Of a DNA stretch of 64,000 bases, positions 21,335-32,260 are shown piece after piece. A program made the translations under genes and the position numbers. The notes under the pieces were generated by a model, which searched no databases, was not told the origin of the DNA, and saw nothing but the letters and a program-made list of their open reading frames with translations. The DNA comes from Arachis hypogaea (lineage: Eukaryota > Streptophyta > Magnoliopsida > Fabales > Fabaceae). Positions within the stretch are counted from its first letter, which is position 1, and each line of letters opens with the position of its first letter. The stretch lies in contig NC_092039.1 of NCBI RefSeq assembly GCF_003086295.3, forward strand, positions 71,505,649-71,569,648. The letters are read 5' to 3'.

Positions 21335-22033
21335 GAGCATTCCACCATCCTCCATGAAATAAGGGAAGATTAAAGAGCTTTGAGGGAGGAGCAACAGAGA
21401 CAAGGGCGTGACATAGAAGAAATCAAGCACTCCATTGGATTCTCTAGAGGAAGCAGTAGTCACCGTCACTAAGGTGGTCACGTTCCATATCCCCATTTGC
21501 TTATGTTATTTTTCTATTTTCCATTGTATTTCATTGTCTGTTTTCTGTTTCTAAGTGCATGATCATCCTTTGTTTTGTCTTAAGCTATGAAATATTTCAT
21601 GAATCTCTCACCATACTTAAAAGAAAAATTTTATTCGAAAAAGAGAAGTAAGATGCATGAACTCGAGTTATATAAGAATAGTCCAATTAATTGATATGGT
21701 GGCATTACTTTTACTTTCTGAATGGATGAATCAACAGTGCATATTTGATGTTGGAGTAAAGAATGTTGGTTCTTGAAAGAATGATGGAAATGGTGAAGTA
21801 TTATTGGTAATCTGTGAAATTCCATTATTGATTCTTGAAGCAAGAAAAAGCAGCAAAAAGAAAGAAAAAGAGAAAGAAACGAAAAAAAAGAGAAGAAAGA
21901 GAAAAAGCCAAAAGCTCTTTAAACCAAAAGGTAAGAGCAAGAAAAAGAAAGAAAGAGAAAAAGCCAATAGCTCTTTAAACGAAAAGGCAAAAACAGGGAT
22001 CCAAGGCTTTGAGCATCAATGGTTATGAGGGCC
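21335..22033 (+). other. Element A 3' untranslated region with purine-rich tract
   Basis: There is no gene. A long A/G-rich tract (AAGAAAAAG-type, about 21836-21965) has a pyrimidine-rich counterpart in the minus-strand elements B (about 34531-34600) and C (about 44840-44895). Element D is inserted at 22034. Confidence 0.6.
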
Positions 22034-23612
22034 TGATAAACCACTATTTTATGGTTTATCTTGTGCTCAATTGAGTGGTTTTTATCTACTCTTTACCCAC
22101 TTATTCATACTATTTGCATGGTTTTATATTTCCTTCCTGATTATGTGCTTTGATTGAAAACATGCTTCTTTGGACTTATATTTGCTTATTATTAATCCTA
22201 TCTTATCACCATTAGATGCCTTGATATGTGTGTTAAGTGATTTCAGAGATTACAGGGCAAGAATGGCTTGGAGGATGGAAAGGAAGCATGCAAAAGTGGA
22301 AGGAATGCAAGAAGTTGGAAAAACTGCAAAGCTGTCCAGCCTGACCTCTTCGCACTCAAACGGCTATAACTTTAGCTACAGAGGTCCAAACGACGCGGTT
22401 CCAATTGCGTTGGAAAGCTAACGTCCGGGGCTTCGATTTGATATATAATTTGCCATAGTTGCCTCGACACCAGGTGACACGAACGCGTGGTTCACGCGGA
22501 CGCGTGACCTAGCCAACACCCAATCCGCACGGTCGCGTGGACGACGCGGCCGCGTCACTTTTCTGTGACCCGTACGGACCAGAAAGCGCTGGAAGTGATT
22601 TCTAGGCTGTTTCTGACCCAATTTTCAGCCCAGAGAACACAGATTAGAGGCTATAAAGTGGGGGAATGCATCCATTCATAAGGAATGCTTTTCATAATTC
22701 ACTTTTCATGTTTTAAATATAGTTTTTAGAGAGTGATGTTCTCTCCTCTCTCTTAGGATTTAGATAGGGTTTTTAGAAATTAGGATTTAGGACTTCTCTT
22801 AGCTTGTAAGAGTGACTCTCGATCCAGGTTTTATATTTCCTTGTTTTTAAAGCTTTCCTTTCACTTTATTTATTTATTCCAGCTTTGAATTGATTATTTA
22901 CTTTTATGATTCAAGTTATGAATTATTCCATGTTACAGATTATTATTAATGACATTTGAAGTATTTCAGTTTATGATTGTCCCTTTTAATTATCGTTGTT
23001 TCCGATTTGAAGATATTTTTATTATTTCAGCAAATTTACTTTTTTTCCCTTTTGGTCCTGGTTAAGAATTCAGTAACTCAACAGTTATTAAACTCAACAT
23101 AATTGATAATCGTTATCTTGCTAACTGAGTTGAACTTAAGTAATTCCAACCTTTTCTTAGAAAATAATTAGGATTTGAAGGTCAATTTAATTAGTCCCTT
23201 GACTTTCCTTTGCCCTGGTAAAGGTTGACCAAGTGGAGTTTAGATTCAACTTTTATTATAGTTGAGAGAGATAACTAAGTTGGATCTCTAATTTCTCTTA
23301 CTTTGCCAAAAGTCTGCTTTACAATATTTATTTATTTTAATTGCCATTCACTTCACTTGCCATTTATATTACTTATTCCTCATCTTCCAAACCCCGATTA
23401 CAACCCTTATAGCCAATAATAAGAACATACTCCCTTGCAGTTCCTTGAGAAGACGACCCGAGGTTTGAATACTCGGTTAACAATTTCTAAAGGGGTTTGT
23501 TACTTGTGACACCCAAAACGTTTGTATGAAAGGACTTTTGAAGGTTTAGAAACTATACTTGCAACGAGGATTTATCCGCAAATTTCTAGACCACGCAAAA
23601 GTTCTCTCATCA
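22034..23612 (+). repeat. 5' LTR of element D
   Basis: It is the same length as the 3' copy and nearly identical. The shared module (about 22339-22460) has CGTTGGAAAGCTAACG before TATA-like GATATATAAT. ACGCGNNCGCGT palindromes follow at 22471-22553. Confidence 0.93.
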
Positions 23613-23615
23613 AAA

Positions 23616-23633
23616 TGGCGCCGTTGCCGGGGA
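23616..23633 (+). other. Primer-binding site of element D
   Basis: TGGCGCCGTTGCCGGGGA, a perfect 18-base complement of the 3' end of plant tRNA-Asp including CCA, three bases after the LTR. Confidence 0.92.
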
Positions 23634-23730
23634 ACTGCTAACGTGTGCCTTATTATTGGTTATTGTAAATATTTTTCTTTTACTTGTTTATTTATTTTCG
23701 TTTTTTTTCTTTTTATCTTTATTTGCTACT

Positions 23731-25296
23731 ATGAACTCTCACCCCTCTCGCTTTGAGTTTGGTTATGATATTGTTAAAGGAAATAGAAGTTATAGCAGGA
23801 ATGTGCATCAAGGTCAGACCAATCAAGGATGGATGGAACCAAGAGGATCTAATCAACCCTTTTGGCAGCAACACCCTCCGAGATATCCTGGGCAAAGACC
23901 ATTCTACCGCGCATACCCAGCTGAAAGACATGGTGGACAACCTTGTAACTACCAACAAGCCCTACCCTGTGCATATGAACCGTCCTTTCAAGATAACCTC
24001 AAACCACTACACTTACAAGCTTCTCTTCACCATTCGCCATCATATGATCCTTCCTTACCCCAATACCAATCCAATCGTTCCCAATCATCACCACTTCCCT
24101 ATGTATCATGTCTAAGTCCAGCAAACCGCGAAGCAGAGGATCGCCTAAAAGAAACAATAACTAAATTTCAAACAACCATTCAACAACTGGAGCACGCACT
24201 AATCCAATGGGCCACTAAACGCTCAAATATACAAGGATCAACCACAGCTCTATGTGAACAACCCGAAGAAGAGCGTAGCACGAAAGAAATACTAGAGACT
24301 CCAGTGGACAAGGCAGAGAATGAATTTGTACTAGAACAATTAGAAGAGGCTGTCTTTGTTCAAGAAGAAGAGTTGGTTGAAGATCTAGGCGATGCTGAAC
24401 TTCCTTGGGAATCCAGAATTGAGGAAAACTCCGTCCAGGATGCTACAATTGATGCTAAGGAAGATACTGTACAGTCTCCAATGCAAGTCGTTTATGAGGA
24501 ATCAGACGGAATAATCCAAGAATCAAATTCCCTTGATGGTGATATTCACAAGTCTAGCTCTCTTGGTGATGAACTTGCGTCCGCAAGTGAATTCTCTGAT
24601 ATCGAAGAATCTTCCCCAAGTGAATATGAAGATGATGCAGAGGTAGATTTCTCTCAACCTCCAATCTATGACTTGAGTGATGAGGAAGACACGGAAGACT
24701 TTGACCAGGACACAGATACAATTGAAGATCTTTGCAAAGAAGTGGAGGAATTCACAGAAGAGTATAAGGGAGTAGAACTTACAGAACCACCAGAAACACC
24801 TATCCCAAGGCCACTACCACCTAATACAGGCTTCAAGTGGCTGCAATCCTTAACTTATGACTTTACTTATTCACTTGAATATGGTTTACTCGAAACAGAT
24901 GGCCAGCTTAGAGCTCTCTGCGGCTTTAAGAGTAAAAAGGAAATGGCTTGTACTCAGAACTGGTGCACAAGGTTCAATAAAGTTCCACGCTTCACCTCGA
25001 AGTACACGGATTGGTATCATGCTCAATTGCATGGATCACGGAGAACGTTTGGTCACCACGGTGAGATTCTACTTTTTAACCCGCCCGAATGGAAACTTAC
25101 AAATCAAAACGGAGGCGGATTTAAAAGCAAGGCTTGGAATCCTGGAGTTTATTCTGACATTTATCACCCCGGGAACCTAAAAATCTGTTTGAAGCTGTTC
25201 AGAAGCTTCACATGCCTAGTTTGGGACCCCGGAGGCTATTGGCATTCCAAGCACTGGTGGAGATTTTTGGATGAATTTAAATATAAGCCACCCTAA
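23731..25296 (+). CDS. Element D 521-aa ORF of unknown function
   Basis: I do not recognise a named family. The start at MNSHPSRFEFGYDIVKG is chosen because the upstream in-frame codons are T-rich leader. The N-terminal 110 or so residues are rich in Q, P and Y (GQTNQGW, QHPPRYPGQRPFYRAYPAE). A helical stretch follows (REAEDRLKETITKFQTTIQQLEHALIQW), then a very acidic linker (about residues 170-355), then a compact aromatic C-terminal domain (GFKWLQSLTYDFTYSLEYGLLET, LRALCGFKSKKEMACTQNW, WYHAQLHGSRR, FNPPEWK, WDPGGYWHSKHWWRF). There is no zinc knuckle, protease or polymerase motif. Its place right after the primer site is that of gag, so a Gag-like RNA-binding or particle role is my inference. 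The frame is intact, unlike the other retroelement genes here apart from the LINE fragment. Confidence 0.75.
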   Translation: MNSHPSRFEFGYDIVKGNRSYSRNVHQGQTNQGWMEPRGSNQPFWQQHPPRYPGQRPFYRAYPAERHGGQPCNYQQALPCAYEPSFQDNLKPLHLQASLHHSPSYDPSLPQYQSNRSQSSPLPYVSCLSPANREAEDRLKETITKFQTTIQQLEHALIQWATKRSNIQGSTTALCEQPEEERSTKEILETPVDKAENEFVLEQLEEAVFVQEEELVEDLGDAELPWESRIEENSVQDATIDAKEDTVQSPMQVVYEESDGIIQESNSLDGDIHKSSSLGDELASASEFSDIEESSPSEYEDDAEVDFSQPPIYDLSDEEDTEDFDQDTDTIEDLCKEVEEFTEEYKGVELTEPPETPIPRPLPPNTGFKWLQSLTYDFTYSLEYGLLETDGQLRALCGFKSKKEMACTQNWCTRFNKVPRFTSKYTDWYHAQLHGSRRTFGHHGEILLFNPPEWKLTNQNGGGFKSKAWNPGVYSDIYHPGNLKICLKLFRSFTCLVWDPGGYWHSKHWWRFLDEFKYKPP

Positions 25297-26440
25297 CCGG
25301 AAGCTCCTCCAATGTCCAACTTAAGGACTCTAACTAAAAGTGCTAGGTGGGAGACAACCCACCATGGTATGGTCGTTTCTTTTTCAGTTTATTTCATCAT
25401 TATTTGTTTTTATTTTTATTTCCTTTTCATTTTACTTTAGTAAACCTGGAATCATGCATAGCACTCATATTAATCAATGCATTCTGCATTGTTCATGCAT
25501 ATATAAAAAAAAAATTTTGCTACGCGACGCGATCGCATCAGCGACGCGTCCGCGTCGCTTGGAGAGAAAGGAAAATTAAAAGTGAATAGAGAGTCACGCA
25601 GGAGCGTGGCTGGAGGCGTGCTAATGGCACATATCAACCCACGCGACCGCGTCGCTGACACGTCCGCGTCGAATGGGAAGTATGGCCTCCCACGCGACCG
25701 CGTGCCCCACGCGGCCGCGTGCCCGGCATTTTCGACGTAAAAGGGTGCACAATGCCATATTGTGCGAGAGTGGTGCTGGAAGCACAATCCTTGTCACGCA
25801 ACCGCGTTGCCAACGCGGCCGCGTCAATTATTTTCTGACGCACACTCACGCGATCGCGTCACCCAATTTTGGCAATTAAATTGAATCGAACAGAGAGTTG
25901 TGCTGGAGCGAGGCTGCATTCGCGCCAGCAGCGCAACACGGGTCACGCGATCGCGTGACTGATGCGATCGCATCGTCTTACCTGACGCGTACCCACGCGA
26001 ACGCGTGCCTTCCGCAGCCGCGTCGCATGCGCTGCGCAGCTCACCCTAAAACTGCCACATATCTTATCTTTCTCTCCTCCAAATCCTAATTTTTTCTTCT
26101 CCTTTCCTATTTACTTCATCTTCCCTTCTTTCCCTTCTCATTCTTCTTATTTTTTTATTTTATTTTAATTTATTTGCATATCTCATTCATTACATTTTAA
26201 ATCTGTGCATATTTTTATTTTCTTTTCTGAATTTTTTATTTTTCCATTGGTGTTAAATATCCCTTCTTATTCAACTGTTACATCTTTTCTTGAATTTATT
26301 TTGGTAACTTGTTTTACACTGTTGGGCAATACTATTTAAGTCAATGTTAATTTTTTATGTTATTTGTATTAATTTTGCATTGACATGAATTTATATTGTC
26401 TTACACTCTCCTCCCCTATGTTACAAATTTTATACCACTG
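25297..26440 (+). other. Element D spacer with ACGCGNNCGCGT palindromes
   Basis: It starts with GGTGGGAGACAACCCACC after the ORF. From 25520 to 26035 it holds many ACGCGACCGCGT, ACGCGGCCGCGT, ACGCGATCGCGT and ACGCGAACGCGT palindromes, often in pairs. It then becomes T-rich up to solo LTR S2. There is no credible gene; short frames reflect the GC-rich repeats. Confidence 0.8.
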
Positions 26441-26445
26441 GTATG

Positions 26446-27967
26446 TGATGAGCGGATATTTTATACGCTTTTTGGGGGTAATTTCATGTAGATTTTAGTA
26501 TGTTTTAATTAGTTTTTAGTAGAATATTATTAGTTTTTAGGAAAAAATCATATTTCTGGACTTTACTGTGAGTTTGTGTGTTTTTCTGTGATTTCAGGTA
26601 ATTTCTGGCTGAAATTGAGGAAGCTGAGCAAAAATCTGAGTTAGGCTGAAAAAGGACTGCTGATGTTGTTGGATCCTGACCTCCCTGCACTCGGAATGAA
26701 TTTTTTGGAGCTACAGGAGTCCAATTGGCGCGCTCTTAACGGTGTTGGAAAGTAGACATCCAAGGCTTTCCAGCAATATATAATAATCCATACTTTGCAC
26801 GAAGATAGACGACGTAACTTGGCGTTGAACGCCAAGTACATGCTGCTGTCTGGAGTTAAACGCCAGAAACACGTCATGATCCGGAGTTGAACGCCCAAAA
26901 CACGTTATAACTTGGAGTTTAACTCCAAGTAAAGCCTCAGCACGTGGATAGCTTTAGTCTCAGCCCCAGCACATACCAAGTGGGCACCAGAAGTGGATTT
27001 CTGCACCAATTATCTTAGTTTACTCATATTCTGTAAACCTAGGTTACTAGTTTACTATTTAAATAACTTTTAGAGACTTATCTTGTACCTCATGACATTT
27101 TCAGATCTGAATTTTATACACTTTGACGGCATGAGTCTCTAAACTCCATTGTTGGGGGTGAGGAGCTCTGCAGCGTCTCGATGAACTAATGCAATTGTTT
27201 CTATTTCATTCAAACGTGTGTGTGTTCCTATCTAAGATGTTCATTCGCGCTTAATTGTGAAGGAGGTGATGATCCGTGACACTCATCACCTTCCCCAACT
27301 CATGAACGTGTGCTTGACAAACACCTCCGTTCTACATCAGACTGAATGAGCGTCTCTTAGATTCCTTAATCAGAATCTTCGTGGTATAAGCTAGAACTGA
27401 TGGCGGCCACTCTTGAGGATCCGGAAAGTCTAAACCTTGTCTGTGGTATTCCGAGTAGGATTCAAGGATTGAATGGCTGTGACGAGCTTCAAACTCTTGA
27501 AGGCTGGGCGTGATGACAAGCGCAAAAGAATCAAGGGATTCTATTCCAACCTGATTGAGAACCGACAGATGATTAGCCGTGCTGTGACAGAGCATAGGAA
27601 CGTTTTCACTGAGAGGATGGGAGGTAGCCACTGACAATGGTGACACCCTACATACAGCTTGCCGTAGTCGGGCTTTACAAACAATTGAGTTGAATATTAC
27701 ATTGCAGAAATTCAGAGGACAAAGCATCTCCAAAACTTCAACATATTTCCCATTACTGCATTACAAGTAATTAATTCTCGTTCTTTTATTTTTCTAATAA
27801 TTCCAACTGATAACTTTAATTGACATCCTGACTAAGAATAATAAAATAGACATAGCTTGCTTCAAACCAATAATCTCCGTGGGATCGACCCTTACTCACG
27901 TAAGGTATTACTTGGACGACCCAGTGCACTTGCTGGTTAGTTGTACGGATTACAAATTCGTGCACCA
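26446..27967 (+). mobile_element. Solo LTR S2 inside element D
   Basis: 1522 bp, TGATGAGCGGATATTTTATA to TTCGTGCACCA, flanked by GTATG at 26441-26445 and 27968-27972. It belongs to the same broad LTR family as A, B and C, with GGCGTT palindromes at 26820-26930 and the TTGGAAAG-CTTTCCA hairpin plus TATA-like block at 26740-26795. Confidence 0.93.
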
Positions 27968-28115
27968 GTATGCCATGGCTTCTATCTTTTCTCACGTACA
28001 TGTTGAAGCTTCCATGTAAATGAGACCATTATCATTTGGCATTAACCCACCCATAGTTCATTTATTTTCTTATCTTTATTACTGGGTTACTTTTTTCTTC
28101 CCTTTTTCTTTCAGG

Positions 28116-28292
28116 ATGGCCACCCGAAAGGGAATCGGAAGACGTTTACATGGGGAGACAGACAAGTCCATCTGCAAAATCTTGAAGAAAAGCTTCAGTT
28201 GGAACAACCCGTCCACCTGCACATCTCAGCATGCACCGAGGACGGTGCAATCTTTAAGTGTGGGGAGGTCGATACCGATCTCCGTGGGTTAG
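28116..28292 (+). CDS. Element D small ORF after a splice-acceptor-like tract
   Basis: A 58-codon frame starts MATRKGIGRRLHGETDKS directly after TTTTTCTTTCAG, which looks like a 3' splice site, suggesting expression from a spliced transcript. The basic N-terminus (RKGIGRR, KILKKS) stands out. A second frame over the same DNA reads VHLHISACTEDGAIFKCGEVD, so the coding choice is uncertain. The end overlaps a polypurine-like tract. The function is unknown. Confidence 0.35.
   Translation: MATRKGIGRRLHGETDKSICKILKKSFSWNNPSTCTSQHAPRTVQSLSVGRSIPISVG
28253..28269 (+). other. Internal polypurine-tract copy in element D
   Basis: TTTAAGTGTGGGGAGGT, identical over 17 bases to the tract touching the 3' LTR at 29671-29687. 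It may serve as a second plus-strand primer (central polypurine tract). Confidence 0.6.
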
Positions 28293-29670
28293 TACTTTCT
28301 TTTCAACACCAATAATCTTATTTTCTTTATTTGTTCATTGTTGCATCTGCATATTTGATTGCATATTTATTTGATGATTTTGTGCATTTAGTTACTACTT
28401 GGTTAAAATAATAAATTTCTTTTAAAATCCTATTTTTGAAAAATTTTCACTAATTTAAATTGAAAATTTTTATGTTAAAAATTTGTTTGAAGTTGTAATT
28501 GGAACATAGTTTTTGAGCCAAAGAACACACAACCTGTGAGATTTGAGCTTATTTACATGGTTACATTATTTAACCATAAACATTTTATCCTTGTGTGTTT
28601 ACTTCTCTATGATTGCAAACTTAGCTTTGTTTCATTATATATATCCAATATTTAGTGTATTTAAATGCTTGCATATGATAGAGGCCATTGTTAATTCTAG
28701 CTCACTTATCCCAAAATTGGCCTACCTTTTACATCACCCTTGTTAGCCCCCTTGAGCTTTTAATCCCCTCTTGTTCTATAAACCACAATACTAGCCTTAA
28801 GCAGAAAAACAAAATAAAAATCCCAAGTTGAATCCTTGGTTAGCTTAAGATAGAAAATCATGAATAGAGTTAAATGTGGGAAACTTTGTGGGAACATGAG
28901 TGATAGAAACAAAGGGTTAGGAAGATTAAAAAAAGAAATAAAAATAAATTTGGAAAGCATGCTCACAAGAAAATCAAAGTGATTCAATTACCATGTGCAT
29001 AAAAAAAAATTTAGCATCTGAATAAAAGGGGATACAAAAAGAAATTCCCCAATGAAAACAATGCACATGGGATAAACATAAAAAGTGAAACATGAGCATG
29101 TAATACAAAAGTGGGAAAAATTATGGGTAGCTAGGTATGATTTTAAAGTTATATAGAGTGTATGTATGCTAGGTGAGATCTTAGACTAATCAAGGATTCA
29201 CTTTATAAAGCTCACTTAGCCATATATATACCCTTACCCTTACCTTAGCCCTATTACAACCTTGAAAAGACCTCATGATGTTTGCATTGATGCATTAAAT
29301 ATTGTTGATTGGTTAGATGAAGAACAAAGTGTTAGAAAGCATGACTAGGGAAGAGTAGAGTGATTGACCCTAGACACTTGAGAGATTAGAAGTGCATATA
29401 CATTTCCTGTGAGGGTTCAATGCTTGATTCTATGTTCCCTGCTTTCATGAGCTATCTTCTTACAAGTTTACTTATCTTTTATTGTGTAATTTGAATTAGT
29501 GGAATTTGGTTTATATTTATTCTTGGAGAATTTATTTACTTTTAAACCAAGTAGGTAGAAACATTTTGCATGTAGCTGCATTCATATACATAGGTTGCAT
29601 TTCATAACATTTCACCTTTCCTCTTCATCTTTATAGCTTCTTTTGAGCTTAGCATGAGGACATGCGAATG
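28293..29670 (+). other. Element D 3' untranslated region
   Basis: About 1.4 kb of AT-rich sequence between the small ORF and the 3' polypurine tract. No gene or obvious repeat was recognised. Confidence 0.5.
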
Positions 29671-29687
29671 TTTAAGTGTGGGGAGGT
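29671..29687 (+). other. 3' polypurine tract of element D
   Basis: TTTAAGTGTGGGGAGGT directly abuts the 3' LTR start at 29688, where plus-strand DNA synthesis would begin. Confidence 0.8.
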
Positions 29688-31266
29688 TGATAAACCACTA
29701 TTTTATTGTTTATCTTGTGCTCAATTGAGTGGTTTTTATCTACTCTTTACCCACTTATTCATACTATTTGCATGGTTTTATATTTCCTTCCTGATTATGT
29801 GCTTTGATTGAAAACATGGTTCTTTGGACTTATATTTGCTTATTATTAATCCTCTCTTATCACCATTAGATGCCTTGATATGTGTGTTAAGTGTTTTCAG
29901 AGATTACAAGGCAAGAATGGCTTGGAGGATGGAAAGGAAGCATGCAAAAGTGGAAGGAATGCAAGAAGTTGGAAAAACTGCTAAGCTGTCCAGCCTGACC
30001 TCTTCGCACTCAAACGGCTATAACTTTAGCTACAGAGGCCCAAACGACGCGGTTCTAGTTGTGTTGGAAAGCTAACATTCGGGGCTTCGATTTGATATAT
30101 AATTTTCCATAGTTGCCTCGACGCCAGGCAACGCGAACGCGTGGGTCACGCGGACGCGTGACCTAGCCAACACCCAATCCGCGCGGTCGCGTGGACGACG
30201 CGGCCGCGTCACTTTTCCGCGGCCTGTACGGACCAGAAAGTGCTGGAAGTGATTTCTGGGCTGTTTCTGACCCAGTTTTCGGCATAGAGAACACAGATTA
30301 GAGGCTATAAAGTGGGGGAATGCATCCATTCATAAGGAATGCTTTTCATAATTCACTTTTCATGTTTTAAATATAGTTTTTAGAGAGAGAGGTTCTCTCC
30401 TCTCTCATAGGATTTAGGTAGGGTTTTTAGAAATTAGGATTTAGGACTTCTCTTAGCTTGTAAGAGTGACTCTCGATCCAGGTTTTATATTTCCTTGTTT
30501 TTAAAGCTTTCCTTTCACTTTATTTATTTATTCCTGCTTTGAATTGATTATTTACTTTTATGATTAAAGTTATGAATTATTCCATGTTACAAATTATTAT
30601 TAATGACATTTGAAGTATTTCAGTTTATGATTGTCCCTTTTAATTATCGTTGTTTCCGATTTGAAGATATTTTTATTATTTCAGCAAATTTATTTTTTTC
30701 CCCTTTTGGTCCTGGTTAAGAATTAAGTAACTCAACAGTTATTAAACTCAACATAATTGATAATCGTTATCTTGCTAATTGAGTTGAACTTAAGTAATCC
30801 CAACCTTTTCTTAGGAAATAATTAGGATTTGAAGGTCAATTTAATTAGTCCTTTAACTTTCCTTTGCCCTGGTAAAGGTTGACCAAATGGAGTTTAGATT
30901 GAACTTTTATTATAGTTGAGAGAGATAACTAAGTTGGATCTCTAATTTCTCTTACCTTGCCAAAAGTCTACTTTACAGTATTTATTTATTTTAATTGCCA
31001 TTCACTTCACTTGCCATTTATATTACTTATTCCTCATCTTCCAAACCCCGATTACAACCCTTATAGCCAATAATAAGAACATACTCCCTTGCAATTCCTT
31101 GAGAAGACGACCCGATGTTTGAATACTCGGTTAACAATTTCTAAAGGGGTTTGTTACTTGTGACACCCAAAACGTTTGTATGAAAGGACTTTTGAAGGTT
31201 TAGAAACTATACTTGCAACGAGGATTTATCTGCAAATTTCTAGACCACGCAAAAGTTCTCTCATCA
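29688..31266 (+). repeat. 3' LTR of element D
   Basis: 1579 bp, the same length as the 5' copy with few substitutions. Palindromes ACGCGAACGCGT, ACGCGGACGCGT and ACGCGGCCGCGT lie at 30131-30212. Confidence 0.93.
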
Positions 31267-31271
31267 GGGCC

Positions 31272-31793
31272 TAAAAGAAACAAAATCTTGGCCTAAAAAG
31301 TTCAAATGAGCTCCTCCCCCTAACTAAATGCTTGTGGTGTGAAGGTGTCAAGTTAAAAGCTTAAGACTGAGCAGTTAAAGTCATGATTCCAAAAGCAAAA
31401 GAGTGTGCCTAAAAAATCTAGACACCCCTAGTTGGGGATTCTAGAAAAGCTGAATCACAATCAATTGGGTTCACCCAGTTAAGTGTTTGTGGTGTTTATG
31501 TATCCGGTGGTAATACGGGAAAACAAAATGCTTAGGGTTACGGCCAGGCTCTAAAAGAAGCTGTGTTCAAGAATAAAAGAGAACTTAACTAAGAAAGTCA
31601 ATAATATCATCCGGATTCTGAAGTCCTAAAGACACCAACACTTCTGAGCTTCAAAGGATAGTGAGATACTAAAACTGTTCAGAAGTAAACAGTTACTAGC
31701 CCTGCCCATCAATTAGAACTGAGCTTCATTGAAAAACTCTAAGATCCATTGTATCCTTCTCTTCTTCTTGATCCTACTTTCTTTTTGGTGTTC
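31272..31793 (+). other. Remaining 3' untranslated region of element A
   Basis: There is no gene. It matches, in opposite orientation, the 34000-34500 region of B and 44300-44760 of C (shared words ATCCGGTGGTAATAC and GCTGTGTTCAAGAAT). It ends TTTTTGGTGTTC before the LTR. Confidence 0.65.
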
Positions 31794-32260
31794 TGATGAG
31801 CGGATATTTTATACGCTTTTTGGCATCATTTTCATATTATTTTAGTTATGTTTTTTGTTCAAGTTTTATTATGTTTTCTCAGGTTTTAGTGTAAAATTCA
31901 CAATTTTGGATTCTAGTTTGAGTTGTTGTGTTTTTTGATAATTTCAGGCTAAAATTGAGGAGCTTTGGCAAAGTCTGATTTAGAGGCTAGGAAAGTGTAG
32001 CTGATGTTGTTAGATTATGACCGCTATGCACTCAAACGAGCATTTCTGGAGCTACAAAGGTCCAAATAATGCGTTCACAAAAGTGTTGGAAAGATAACTT
32101 CTAGAGCTTTCCAATAATATTTAATAGTCTACACTTTTCGTCGAAGGAGCCTGCCCATATTGAGCGTTGAACGCCAAGGAGCTACCCCCTAGCTGGCGTT
32201 CAACGCCCCAATGAGACAAGCCAGCATTTAACGCCCAAGAACCACCCCCTTTGGGGCATT
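31794..32260 (+). repeat. 3' LTR of element A, first part
   Basis: TGATGAGCGGATATTTTATA onward aligns with 827-1295 of the 5' LTR. It is interrupted by element B after GCATT (32256-32260). Confidence 0.92.

Larger units (their letters stand above)
22034..31266 (+). mobile_element. Element D: non-autonomous LTR retrotransposon with one intact ORF
   Basis: Two 1579-bp LTRs (22034-23612 and 29688-31266) start TGATAAACCACTATTTTAT and end GTTCTCTCATCA. The target duplication is GGGCC (22029-22033 and 31267-31271). A perfect tRNA-Asp primer site and a 3' polypurine tract are present. By eye the first 230 or so bases of the two LTRs differ at five positions, so it is relatively young. It encodes a 521-aa ORF and a small one, with no recognisable polymerase. 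Solo LTR S2 is inserted in it. D itself sits in the 3' untranslated region of A. Confidence 0.93.

Noticed and set aside
25520..26035. CpG island of a host promoter
   Set aside because: The CpG richness is entirely due to repeated ACGCGNNCGCGT palindromes inside element D, which also occur in its LTRs.
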